A DNA stretch of 8,392 bases, taken from the NCBI GenBank assembly GCA_049975065.1, contig JBNGDN010000087.1. The stretch is one strand, 5' to 3'. The DNA is from Hydrogenovibrio sp049975065 (GTDB lineage: Bacteria; Pseudomonadota; Gammaproteobacteria; Thiomicrospirales; Thiomicrospiraceae). Position numbers and translations under genes: made by a program. Shown here in pieces: positions 1 to 7,026 of the stretch. The notes beneath the pieces were generated by a model. It was not told the DNA's origin. It was given only the letters and a program-made list of their open reading frames with translations, and searched no databases. How positions within the stretch are numbered: the stretch's first letter is position 1; each line of letters begins with the position of its first letter.

Positions 1-1132
1 CGCCATCCAGTCCTCCATAAATGGCAAAATCATAAGCGGTGAATTTTACCTTGGCCGTCAGCCCCGGGTATACAAAACCTATATCGGCCGGCAGAATTTT
101 GGTTTCCAGTACCAGTGAATCGTCTTTGGGCACAATTTTCACAATGTCACTGCCAGGCTGCACCACCTGACCGATGGTGGTGACCAAAAGTTCGCTGATG
201 GTGCCATTGACAGGCGAAGTGATGTTGGTGCGTCTGACGCGATCGGCCAAGGCGGTTTTGGAGCTTTCCAGCTGTTCCAATTTGGCGAGAACGGTGTTGA
301 GCTCTTGTTGCGCCTCGTTACGGAACTGCTGTTCCGCCTCCTGACGTTTGTTGATGGATTCATCAATAATGGACTTGAGTCTTGGGATAGAGTTTTCTGT
401 CGTCTTCAGAAGGGAATAGGCATCGGTGGCTTCGCGCTCGGTTTTCAGGAGATCCACTTCGGAGGCGATGCCGTCTTTCACCAGCGGCTTCATAATGGAC
501 ACTTCTTTTTTCAGTAAGTCATAGGATTTGGATAGCTGAGTGAATTGGTTGTAGGCGTCTTTCAAGTCGGCACGGTTCTGCTTGATTTTTTCATTTAAGA
601 TGCGTTTGGTGGTTTCCAGTTGTTGTAACTGGTTTTCGTGCAGTTGCTTTTCGCGATTAAACATCTGTATCACTTCCGGATCATCGGTGGGCAGATTCAT
701 TTGGAAGGGATGCCCAAATGCCTGCGCGGAGAGGCGAGCCGCTTGGGCTTGCAGATCATGCAGTTGCGCCGAGGTTTCACCAAAGGAACTGAAAAACTGG
801 GTGTTATCCAGTTTGAGCAGTACTTGGCCTTTTTTAACATGGTCGCCCGAATGGGCAAAAATGTCTTCGACAATTCCGCCTTCCAGGTTTTGCACCACTT
901 GGATTTTGGTGGAGGGCACCACCTTACCTTCTCCACGCACAATTTTGTCCAGCTCGGCATGATCGGCCCACACAACCAGCCAGATAACCACCAGCAGCAA
1001 CACCCAGACGATCAGCTGGGATTTCACAGTGGGCTTTTCCAGCGCCGCCTGACTCAGACTGGACATAAACGACAAGTCGTCATCGGACAGATGCGATGGT
1101 TTGCGACTTTTTTTCAGTTTTGGCTCTGTCAT
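1..1132 (-). CDS. lapC: Type I secretion membrane-fusion protein, HlyD/LapC family (3' end cut by window edge)
   Basis: Periplasmic adaptor that should link the LapB transporter in the inner membrane to a TolC-like outer-membrane channel during secretion of a large adhesin. The visible 377 residues have the HlyD layout: a cytoplasmic tail (1-38), one hydrophobic anchor (about 39-55), a lipoyl-type half-motif with VQNLEGGIV at 80-88, a long charged helical/coiled-coil section (about 115-300), then the second lipoyl half (ITSPVNGTI at 304-312, GQVVQPG at 321-327) and the start of the beta-barrel domain. Adaptors of this family are usually about 450 residues, so roughly 70-80 C-terminal residues lie beyond position 1. 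The ATG (1132-1130) overlaps the lapB stop as ATGA, and no strong Shine-Dalgarno precedes it, which points to translational coupling with lapB. The family call is firm. The Lap-specific name rests on the neighbouring lapB, lapD and lapG. Confidence 0.92.
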   Translation of the reverse strand, partial: MTEPKLKKSRKPSHLSDDDLSFMSSLSQAALEKPTVKSQLIVWVLLLVVIWLVVWADHAELDKIVRGEGKVVPSTKIQVVQNLEGGIVEDIFAHSGDHVKKGQVLLKLDNTQFFSSFGETSAQLHDLQAQAARLSAQAFGHPFQMNLPTDDPEVIQMFNREKQLHENQLQQLETTKRILNEKIKQNRADLKDAYNQFTQLSKSYDLLKKEVSIMKPLVKDGIASEVDLLKTEREATDAYSLLKTTENSIPRLKSIIDESINKRQEAEQQFRNEAQQELNTVLAKLEQLESSKTALADRVRRTNITSPVNGTISELLVTTIGQVVQPGSDIVKIVPKDDSLVLETKILPADIGFVYPGLTAKVKFTAYDFAIYGGLDG

Positions 1133-3330
1133 GTTTCGCTCGATTTGTTAATACGCCCGGTTTTCAGGGCTTCCAGAACGGTGGCCTTCGGTCCGTCGGC
1201 AATGATTTTGCCGTTGTCCATGACAATCAGGCGTTCCACCAGTTGCAACAGGCTCATTTTGTGGGTGACCACGATGGCGGTGTTCTTTAGGGTGCCTTTT
1301 TTCAGGCGGTCGATCATCGCCTGTTCGGTTTTGGCATCCATCGCATTGGTCGGTTCGTCAAACAGGTAAATCGGGCTGTTCAGCAGCAGCGCACGAGCGA
1401 CGCCAATGCTCTGCCTTTGACCACCGGACAGGGAGCTGCCACCCTCATTGATTTTCAGGCTGTAGCCGGACGGGTGGGTTTTGATAAAGTCGTCCACGCC
1501 CGCCAAACGTGCGGCCTTGAGGATTTGATCGTCTTCCACATAAGGCGCTCGATAAGCAATGTTTTCACGCACGTCTCCGCTGAAGAGGGTGACGTCTTGG
1601 GGCACATAGTTGATATTGCGGCGCAACTCGGCGGGATCCAGTTGGGTGATGTCGATGCCATCGACCAAAATGGAACCGGAGTCGAGTTTATAAAACCCTA
1701 AAATCAGTTTTTCAATAGTGGACTTACCGGACCCGATGCGACCGATAATGCCAACCTTTTCGCCGGGTTTGATTTTGAAAGAAACATGGTTTAAAGCCCG
1801 CTTGCTTTCGCCTGGATAGGTGAAGCAGACGTCCACGAACTCAATGCTGCCATCAAACACCGGATGCTGAATAAACCGTTTGTCGAGCGGGCGTTCAATT
1901 TCTTTCAACATCAGTTCATTCAGCGAGTCGAGTGCTGTTTTGGTCTGATGATAGGACGAGGTTAAATTGGCAAACTGTCCCATTGGGCCAATGGCACGTT
2001 GGCTGAGCATGACGGCGGCGATCAGCCCCCCCATGGTCATGTCGCCGTCTTTGATGTAGTAAACTCCCGCCAGGATAATCACCACCGTGCTCATCTGTTG
2101 CATAAAGCCGGTCATGCGGCCAATAGAGCTCTGCAGCATTTTTGACTTCAGGCTGGTGCGGGCAATTTCGCCGACGGCCTGTTCCCATTTCCATTGCGAA
2201 TGCGCTTCAACACCGAGCGATTTGATGGTTTCGATGGCGGTGAGGGTTTCAATTAAAACGGCATTCTTTTGTGCCGACGCTTCGTAAGTGGCTTCCACGC
2301 TTTTACGGATAGGGCCTTTCATTAACAAGCTGTACAGCAGGATAATGGCGATAATGGCGATGGGCACCAGCACAATATTGCCGGCAATAAAGAAGATCAC
2401 CAGCAAGAAAATCACCACAAATGGCAAGTCCACAATGGACGCAACGGTGCCGGAGGTGAAAAAATTGCGGATGCTGTCGAATTCTTTGAGATTGTTGGCG
2501 AAGGCACCGATGGAACCTTGGCGGTTAGCCATGGTCAGCCCAAGCGTTTGTTCAAAGAGTTTGGAAGACATAATGACGTCGCTCTTTTTACCGGCCATTT
2601 CCAGAAAATAGGAGCGCAGAAATTTCAGGAGAATGTCGAACATATACACCACACTGATGCCAATGGCGAGCACCCACAGCGATTCCACGGCATTGTTTGG
2701 CACGATGCGGTCGTAAACGTTCATGACAAAGAGCGGGTTGGCCAGCACAAATAAATTGATAATCACCGAGGCCAGCATGACGTCGCGGTAAATGCCTTTG
2801 TTTTCCCAAAACGTACGCCAGAACCAGTGGCCTTTTTTCGAGCGAACCAGGTTTTCCTTGCGGGTGCTCTGTTGAAACTTTTCAGTGAAGTAAACCGCAT
2901 AACCGAGATAATCTTCGTTAAGAGCGTCGATATCGACGTCTTTACGGCCGTCTGGCGCTTCCGACAGCACCACTGTGGCCTTGCCGGAATCGAAGTCGAG
3001 TTTTTCCAACAGGCAGGCCTGGTCGTCTTTCAAGGTGAGGATACAGGGCAAGACCAGGTTGGGGATGTCGGCCAGTTTGCGTTGCTTGAAGGCGGCGGTG
3101 ATATTGGCTCTTTCCGCGGCACGGATAAACAATTCCGGCGTGAGGCGTTGTTTATCGGCCAGCGGCAGGCCGGACAGCAGGGCATCCTGGGAAAAGGGGT
3201 GCCGATTCAGCTTGGTGTAAAGCACCAGACAATCCAGTAACGGATCTTCAAAGGCTGAATTCGCATGATGATGCGTGTGCAAAGGCGCTTCTTCTGCGGC
3301 TTCCGTCGATGGTGTCGTTTCGTTGCTCAC
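1129..3330 (-). CDS. lapB: Type I secretion ABC transporter with degenerate C39-like domain (LapB)
   Basis: Inner-membrane ATP-driven exporter, 733 residues, full length for the family. Domains in order: a short tail with a His-rich patch (HTHHH, 18-22); a peptidase-C39-like domain (about 28-150); a membrane domain with about six helices (about 184-447); an ATPase domain (about 494-728). The ATPase motifs look intact: aromatic A-loop Y505, Walker A G530-T538 with K536, Q-loop Q578, signature LSGGQ 634-638, Walker B ending D658 with E659, D-loop NAMD 662-665, switch H690. The C39-like domain cannot be a working protease: the catalytic-Cys position reads DPLLDC with Pro30 where Cys is expected, and no His follows LPCIL. 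This fits exporters of non-cleaved RTX adhesins. The start is GTG. An in-frame TAA lies 12 codons upstream with no ATG between, and AGGAAG sits 11 bases before GTG, slightly far. It is 89 bases after lapD and overlaps lapC by 4 bases. Confidence 0.93.
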   Translation of the reverse strand: MSNETTPSTEAAEEAPLHTHHHANSAFEDPLLDCLVLYTKLNRHPFSQDALLSGLPLADKQRLTPELFIRAAERANITAAFKQRKLADIPNLVLPCILTLKDDQACLLEKLDFDSGKATVVLSEAPDGRKDVDIDALNEDYLGYAVYFTEKFQQSTRKENLVRSKKGHWFWRTFWENKGIYRDVMLASVIINLFVLANPLFVMNVYDRIVPNNAVESLWVLAIGISVVYMFDILLKFLRSYFLEMAGKKSDVIMSSKLFEQTLGLTMANRQGSIGAFANNLKEFDSIRNFFTSGTVASIVDLPFVVIFLLVIFFIAGNIVLVPIAIIAIILLYSLLMKGPIRKSVEATYEASAQKNAVLIETLTAIETIKSLGVEAHSQWKWEQAVGEIARTSLKSKMLQSSIGRMTGFMQQMSTVVIILAGVYYIKDGDMTMGGLIAAVMLSQRAIGPMGQFANLTSSYHQTKTALDSLNELMLKEIERPLDKRFIQHPVFDGSIEFVDVCFTYPGESKRALNHVSFKIKPGEKVGIIGRIGSGKSTIEKLILGFYKLDSGSILVDGIDITQLDPAELRRNINYVPQDVTLFSGDVRENIAYRAPYVEDDQILKAARLAGVDDFIKTHPSGYSLKINEGGSSLSGGQRQSIGVARALLLNSPIYLFDEPTNAMDAKTEQAMIDRLKKGTLKNTAIVVTHKMSLLQLVERLIVMDNGKIIADGPKATVLEALKTGRINKSSET

Positions 3331-3376
3331 GTTCGTATTCGCTTCCTGAGTCGGGTCGGTGTTTTAATTTAGCGTT

Positions 3377-3405
3377 GTTATAATGTTGTCTTCTAATCTT
3401 GTCTT
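3377..3405 (-). promoter_or_regulatory. Candidate internal sigma70 promoter for lapBC
   Basis: On the minus strand, AAGACA (3405-3400, four of six matches to TTGACA) is separated by exactly 17 bases from TATAAC (3382-3377, five of six matches to TATAAT). Transcription would start about 40 bases before the lapB GTG. The -35 box lies inside the first copy of a 13-bp tandem repeat and the second copy fills the spacer, so a protein bound there would affect initiation. This was judged by eye; AT-rich gaps produce such matches by chance. Confidence 0.4.
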
Positions 3406-3409
3406 CTAA
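3384..3409 (-). repeat. 13-bp tandem direct repeat, two copies, between lapD and lapB
   Basis: Two adjacent 13-base units, plus-strand TGTTGTCTTCTAA (3384-3396) and TCTTGTCTTCTAA (3397-3409), differ at one base and share a perfect 11-base core, TTAGAAGACAA on the coding strand. They lie in the only sizeable gap inside the lap gene run and overlap the candidate promoter of lapB. A direct-repeat operator for a regulator is one reading; chance duplication by slippage is the other. Confidence 0.75.
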
Positions 3410-3419
3410 GGTCGTGTCA

Positions 3420-5357
3420 TTACAGTGGCTTGGGTGCGCCGTAATAATAGCCTTGGAAATATTCAATGCCCAGTTCACGGAAAGCGTTGATCTGGGCTTC
3501 GTTTTCCACCGACATGGCAATCACTTGAATGTCGAGGCTTTGGCACATTTCGCACAGGCTGCTGACATAGTCACGGGTTTGGCCGTCCTGTTCAATTGCT
3601 TTACTGAAGGAGGCATCCAGTTTAATGTAATTCGGACGCAATTCCTGTAAATAATGCATTTGGGTGAAATGGCTGCCGAAATGGTCGATGCCAAAGGTAA
3701 AGGACAATTGTTTCAGCGTCTGCACTAAGGGCCAGGCCTGGGCTTTGTTGTTATTGATCAGGGTTTCGGTCATTTCAAACGCCAGATGGTTCGGGTTGAC
3801 CGTTTTTAACTGTTGAATCAACCAGGCCTGGAAGTTGGCCTGTTCGACAATGGAGTCCGTCAGATTAATGGCGAGACAACTCTGATCGTTCGGTGGACGC
3901 TTCTGCAGGTGCTGGAGCGCCAGTTCAATCACGATCCGATCGATTTTTTCCATCAGATTCAACTGCGTCACGGCGGGCATGAAATAACCGGCCGAATGGA
4001 TGTTGCCATCGGTGTCCTTCAGGCGAATCAACAGTTCCTGGTCGTGAATTTGACGTTGGGCATCGTAAGCGGATTGCTGGTAGAGGAGGAACCGCTGGTT
4101 TTCAATGGCACTGTGTAGAATGTCTGTCCAAGGCGAACTGGCTTCACTTTGGTCGGCTTTGTCCTGATAGTAAAAGCAGTGGGTGTCGGAAACATGATGG
4201 GCTTCGGTAATGGCAAAGTCGAGTCGAGCCAGCAATGGCCCGCGCTGTTCGCCCGGCTGGTAATCGATGAGCGCAGCCGAAAGTTTAATCGGTGAATCGG
4301 TGACTTTGAGCGTGGATAGAATGTCGTTCAAATGTGTCTGAACGCTGGCGGCGGCCTCTTTTACCGCATCGCCGGATACCGATGGTAACACCGCAATCAA
4401 TTCGGTGCCATTTAGGCGGGCGTAAAGCGCTTTTTCATTGAACAATTCCGCATACATGGCATCGGCCAAGTGCTTGACCAGTTTATCGCCAATCAGATAA
4501 CCGAAACGGTCGTTGAGTTCTTTGAGGCCTTCAATGCGCAATAAATAGACCACGCCCGGTGAGGCTTCGGCATGCGGATCCAGCAAGGCATCAATGTTCA
4601 TTTCAAAGTGCTGGCGGTTGCTCAAACCGGTCACCGTGTCCTGGTAGGCCATTTTCTGCAATTTTTCCGCGTGCTGGGCATCGCGTTCAAACACTTCTTT
4701 CATTTTGTGTACCATCGCATTCATGGCGGAGACCACGCTGCGGAATTCGATGGTGGTCGGCAGGCTGTCTTGCAGTAGATATTCCTTTCGAACAATGGCC
4801 TCGGCTTGTTTTTCCATCTTTTTCAATGGAGAAAGCATCACTCTGAGGGCATAGACGGCTAGGCCGATGGCGATCAGTGCAGCGAGCGAAAACCAAGTCA
4901 GTAGGTTGATGGCGGTTTTCCAAAGTTCGATGTAAGCGTAGCCCGGGTGGCTTTGCACCGTCAGGGAACCCACCGGCATCCAGCCGGACTGAATGAGCGC
5001 GTTGGCTTCAGGGGCGGAAATGGAAATAAACTCAATAAACCAGTCGGGGATGCCGTCGATTTTTTGAGTGGCGGTGCGTTCATAAAGCAAATTATCCTCT
5101 ACGTCGATCAAGGTGATGTGGGCATAGTATCCTCGGTCAAACACGGCATTAATCATGGTTTCCATGCTGGATGGGTCGGACGGGTCGGCCACCGAGCTCA
5201 GTGACAGCCCCAGCGAGGTGGCGGTGTCCTGTGCATGGGATTGCAGTTGAGCCTCCAGAAAGGAGCGGGTGTTGTTCAGATTGAGCAAAAAGGTGCCCAA
5301 TAAGACAATCACCAACATGGAGGCGATAAAGAGAATCATCTGTTTGCTTAAACTCAT
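3420..5357 (-). CDS. lapD: Inner-membrane c-di-GMP receptor LapD (degenerate GGDEF-EAL)
   Basis: Signal-relay protein that reads cytoplasmic c-di-GMP and controls the periplasmic protease LapG. At 645 residues it is close to the length of Pseudomonas LapD. Order: membrane helix 7-27; periplasmic LapD/MoxY-type domain (about 28-149) with a GW pair (G125-W126) where the LapG-contacting tryptophan of known LapD proteins sits; second helix about 150-172; HAMP and signalling helix (about 173-235); GGDEF-like domain (about 236-400); EAL-like domain (about 405-645). The GGDEF signature reads NGTEL (316-320) with no RxxD inhibitory site, so no cyclase activity is expected. The EAL signature reads ELL (441-443). 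Aligned by spacing to the RocR phosphodiesterase, N498, E528, D558, K579, E618 and Q635 are kept, but the second Asp of DDFG is H559 and the Glu of the EGVE motif is M615. R445, a ligand-binding position, is kept. This fits binding without hydrolysis. ATG start, with AAGGA (5368-5364) 6 bases upstream; 46 bases after lapG. Confidence 0.93.
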   Translation of the reverse strand: MSLSKQMILFIASMLVIVLLGTFLLNLNNTRSFLEAQLQSHAQDTATSLGLSLSSVADPSDPSSMETMINAVFDRGYYAHITLIDVEDNLLYERTATQKIDGIPDWFIEFISISAPEANALIQSGWMPVGSLTVQSHPGYAYIELWKTAINLLTWFSLAALIAIGLAVYALRVMLSPLKKMEKQAEAIVRKEYLLQDSLPTTIEFRSVVSAMNAMVHKMKEVFERDAQHAEKLQKMAYQDTVTGLSNRQHFEMNIDALLDPHAEASPGVVYLLRIEGLKELNDRFGYLIGDKLVKHLADAMYAELFNEKALYARLNGTELIAVLPSVSGDAVKEAAASVQTHLNDILSTLKVTDSPIKLSAALIDYQPGEQRGPLLARLDFAITEAHHVSDTHCFYYQDKADQSEASSPWTDILHSAIENQRFLLYQQSAYDAQRQIHDQELLIRLKDTDGNIHSAGYFMPAVTQLNLMEKIDRIVIELALQHLQKRPPNDQSCLAINLTDSIVEQANFQAWLIQQLKTVNPNHLAFEMTETLINNNKAQAWPLVQTLKQLSFTFGIDHFGSHFTQMHYLQELRPNYIKLDASFSKAIEQDGQTRDYVSSLCEMCQSLDIQVIAMSVENEAQINAFRELGIEYFQGYYYGAPKPL

Positions 5358-5403
5358 GCGCTTTCCTTTTTGAACCTCGTGTTCATCACGGTTGCTTTGC
5401 CGC

Positions 5404-6063
5404 CTACTGCATTTTTTTCAGCAAGCTGTTCCAGTTTTTGAGCTTGTCAGTGCCGCCTTCAACCGCTTTGCCTTTGCCGCGTTGTTTCGATAACCAAAGG
5501 CCGTCACCGTTAAAGCTGTAAATCGGTATCAAGTCTTTACGTTGACCGGCTTTCATAATACGGTCGTTGATATTGTCGAGTACCAACGGCTCGGATTTAG
5601 GCGTTTTGAAATAGGTCAGCACCATATGTGCCTGTTTTAACCGAATCGCCTTAACATACGTCAGATAAAGCTTTTCCTCCGGCACGCCCATGGCTTTAAG
5701 TGTGAAATACTTGGCGATAACGTAATCTTCGCAATCCCCCGCATCCAGTCCTAGAAACTCGATAGGCGTCGCCCAGTAATCTTCTTTGCCCCAAACCTTC
5801 TGGTCGGTGGTGAACTGAGCGCCGTTAAAAAAATCGTTCACCCGCTGAAGTTTCAATCGTTCCGGCTTGGTGTAGTTGTCGTCGATTAATTGTTGCCAGG
5901 CCTGGAGACGCCGCCCAGCCATTGGGCCGTATTTATCGATGACCTGCTTGAGTTCGTTGTCGGTGAATACGCGTGGCGGCGACCCTTTTGAGGCATTCGA
6001 CGCCCAAGCCAGACTGATAGCGACACTGAATAGGGTGACGATTATGAGTATAAGCTTGGGCAA
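5404..6063 (-). CDS. lapG: Periplasmic cysteine protease LapG (transglutaminase-like)
   Basis: Calcium-dependent protease that, in described Lap systems, cuts the N-terminal retention region of a giant adhesin and so releases cells from a biofilm. The 219-residue precursor begins with a signal peptide (hydrophobic 3-20, probable cleavage after AWA at 19-21), placing it in the periplasm. The Cys-His-Asp triad of the bacterial transglutaminase-like cysteine protease family is visible: C111 in GDCEDY, H146 in QAHMVL, D163 in LVLDN; the 17-residue His-Asp spacing matches known LapG. D110 and E112 flanking the cysteine match the acidic calcium ligands of the family. The start is TTG: an in-frame TAA (the ompA stop) lies seven codons upstream, no ATG or GTG lies between, AGGAA is correctly spaced, and the next Met (48) would lose the signal peptide. 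It lies 18 bases after ompA and 46 before lapD, consistent with one operon. Confidence 0.93.
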   Translation of the reverse strand: MPKLILIIVTLFSVAISLAWASNASKGSPPRVFTDNELKQVIDKYGPMAGRRLQAWQQLIDDNYTKPERLKLQRVNDFFNGAQFTTDQKVWGKEDYWATPIEFLGLDAGDCEDYVIAKYFTLKAMGVPEEKLYLTYVKAIRLKQAHMVLTYFKTPKSEPLVLDNINDRIMKAGQRKDLIPIYSFNGDGLWLSKQRGKGKAVEGGTDKLKNWNSLLKKMQ

Positions 6064-6069
6064 AATGCG

Positions 6070-6074
6070 TTCCT
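6070..6074 (-). promoter_or_regulatory. Shine-Dalgarno site that fixes the TTG start of lapG
   Basis: AGGAA on the minus strand ends 6 bases before TTG (6063-6061). An ATT just upstream of the TTG would be only 3 bases from it, so the TTG is the better start. Confidence 0.7.
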
Positions 6075-6081
6075 GTTTTGC

Positions 6082-7026
6082 TTAATCCGGCTGTTTTTGG
6101 AACCGGTTGTAATGTTTCATTTTTTCCGGGATGGCCTGTCGTGCACTGGCGGGTAAGGCCGATTGGCTGACGACTCTAAACTCAATGCGACGGTTCTGTT
6201 TGCGCCCTTTCGGGGTGGCGTTGTTGCCGACCGGATTGGCCTCGCCCAGACCATTGATATAGAGTTTGCCAGCGTCGTAATTAAAGGTCTGCACCATGTA
6301 GTTTTTCACCGACTGGGCACGGTTCCAAGACAGCTTGACATTACTGGCCGCCGTGCCTTGACTGTCGGTGTAACCGGTAATGAGCACCACTTCATCCGGT
6401 TCGATATTGCGAATTTGGCTGATGTTTTTTTGTAACAGCGGTTTTTGATCCGCACGAATCTCGTAAGAACCTGTGTTGAAGTGAATCCGGGTGGTCACGA
6501 TATTTTGGGGTACGCAACCGTAGCGATTGACGGTGGCGCCGGCGGGTGTGTCCGGGCACTGATCAATGTCGTTGGTAATGCCGTCTTTGTCGTCATCGTT
6601 TTCGATTTTGCAGCCGAATTCGTTTACCGGCGTGCCCAGCGGCGTGCCCGGGCATTTGTCCTGGCTGTCGAGCACGAGATCCTTATCCGTGTCCGGCTCG
6701 CATCCTAAAAAATTCACCGTGACGCCTTTGGGGGTGTGGGGGCATTGGTCGACGCGGTCAAAAATGCCGTCGCCGTCCGAGTCCAGCTCGCAGCCGAGTG
6801 AATTGACCTTGACGCCCGGCGGGGTGTTGAGGCAGTGATCAAATCGATCGGGCACACCGTCCTGATCGAGGTCTTTATATTCCTTAGAAACCTGTTCAGG
6901 TTTGTCCACTTCTTGTTGAATGGTTTGGATGGCATCGGGCTGTTCTTTTTCGGGGGTGTTGTCTGCCATGGCCGGCAAGGTTAAACAACACCCCAAGCAA
7001 AAGGGGAGAAAGTCAGTTTTTTTCAT
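6082..7026 (-). CDS. OmpA-family protein with thrombospondin type-3 repeats
   Basis: Predicted outer-membrane-associated or periplasmic protein of 314 residues that binds peptidoglycan. Order: signal peptide (1-21, LPAMA then DN, signal peptidase I type); an acidic linker (22-50); four thrombospondin type-3-like repeats (about 51-171), each with Asp-rich calcium-loop patterns and a Cys pair 14 apart; an OmpA C-terminal domain (about 177-286); a short basic tail. In the OmpA domain, D221 (GYTD) and R236 (NRA), 15 apart, correspond to the diaminopimelate-binding pair of the family, and NRRIEF (278-283) closes it. There is no eight-stranded N-terminal barrel as in classical OmpA. Three Cys (10, 13, 14) lie in the signal peptide, but the context is a poor lipobox. 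The ATG is preceded two codons upstream by an in-frame TAG, and the nearest AAGG is 13 bases away, so its ribosome site is weak. OmpA-like genes occur beside the bpf (Lap-type) genes of Shewanella, which supports a role in the same system; what it does there is inference. Confidence 0.9.
   Translation of the reverse strand: MKKTDFLPFCLGCCLTLPAMADNTPEKEQPDAIQTIQQEVDKPEQVSKEYKDLDQDGVPDRFDHCLNTPPGVKVNSLGCELDSDGDGIFDRVDQCPHTPKGVTVNFLGCEPDTDKDLVLDSQDKCPGTPLGTPVNEFGCKIENDDDKDGITNDIDQCPDTPAGATVNRYGCVPQNIVTTRIHFNTGSYEIRADQKPLLQKNISQIRNIEPDEVVLITGYTDSQGTAASNVKLSWNRAQSVKNYMVQTFNYDAGKLYINGLGEANPVGNNATPKGRKQNRRIEFRVVSQSALPASARQAIPEKMKHYNRFQKQPD
6514..6876 (-). repeat. Four ~30-residue TSP3-like repeats within the OmpA-family gene
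   Basis: Protein-level tandem repeat of the form D-x-D-x-D-G-x-x-D-x-x-D-x-C, then TP-G-x-x-V-N-x-x-G-C. Cys pairs are C65/C79, C95/C109, C125/C139 and C157/C171. The first three units are exactly 30 residues apart; the fourth carries two extra residues in an acidic run (NDDDKD). The third unit has Leu where the loop Gly is expected (DTDKDL). Such units bind calcium and are probably disulfide-stapled in the periplasm. Confidence 0.85.

Noticed and set aside
638..1369. 243-residue plus-strand open frame
   Set aside because: It runs antisense across the lapC/lapB junction, both of which have strong family signatures on the minus strand. It shows no recognisable domain and no ribosome site that stands out.
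2881..3247. Working C39 leader peptidase in LapB
   Set aside because: Neither the catalytic Cys motif nor the His is present at the expected places, and LapB-type exporters do not process double-glycine leaders.
4401..4411. Active diguanylate cyclase in LapD
   Set aside because: The GGDEF signature reads NGTEL, with three of the five positions changed, and the inhibitory RxxD site is absent.
6988..6999. Lipoprotein signal in the OmpA-family protein
   Set aside because: Cys 10, 13 and 14 lie inside the hydrophobic core with a poor lipobox (CLGC); a signal peptidase I site after residue 21 fits better.
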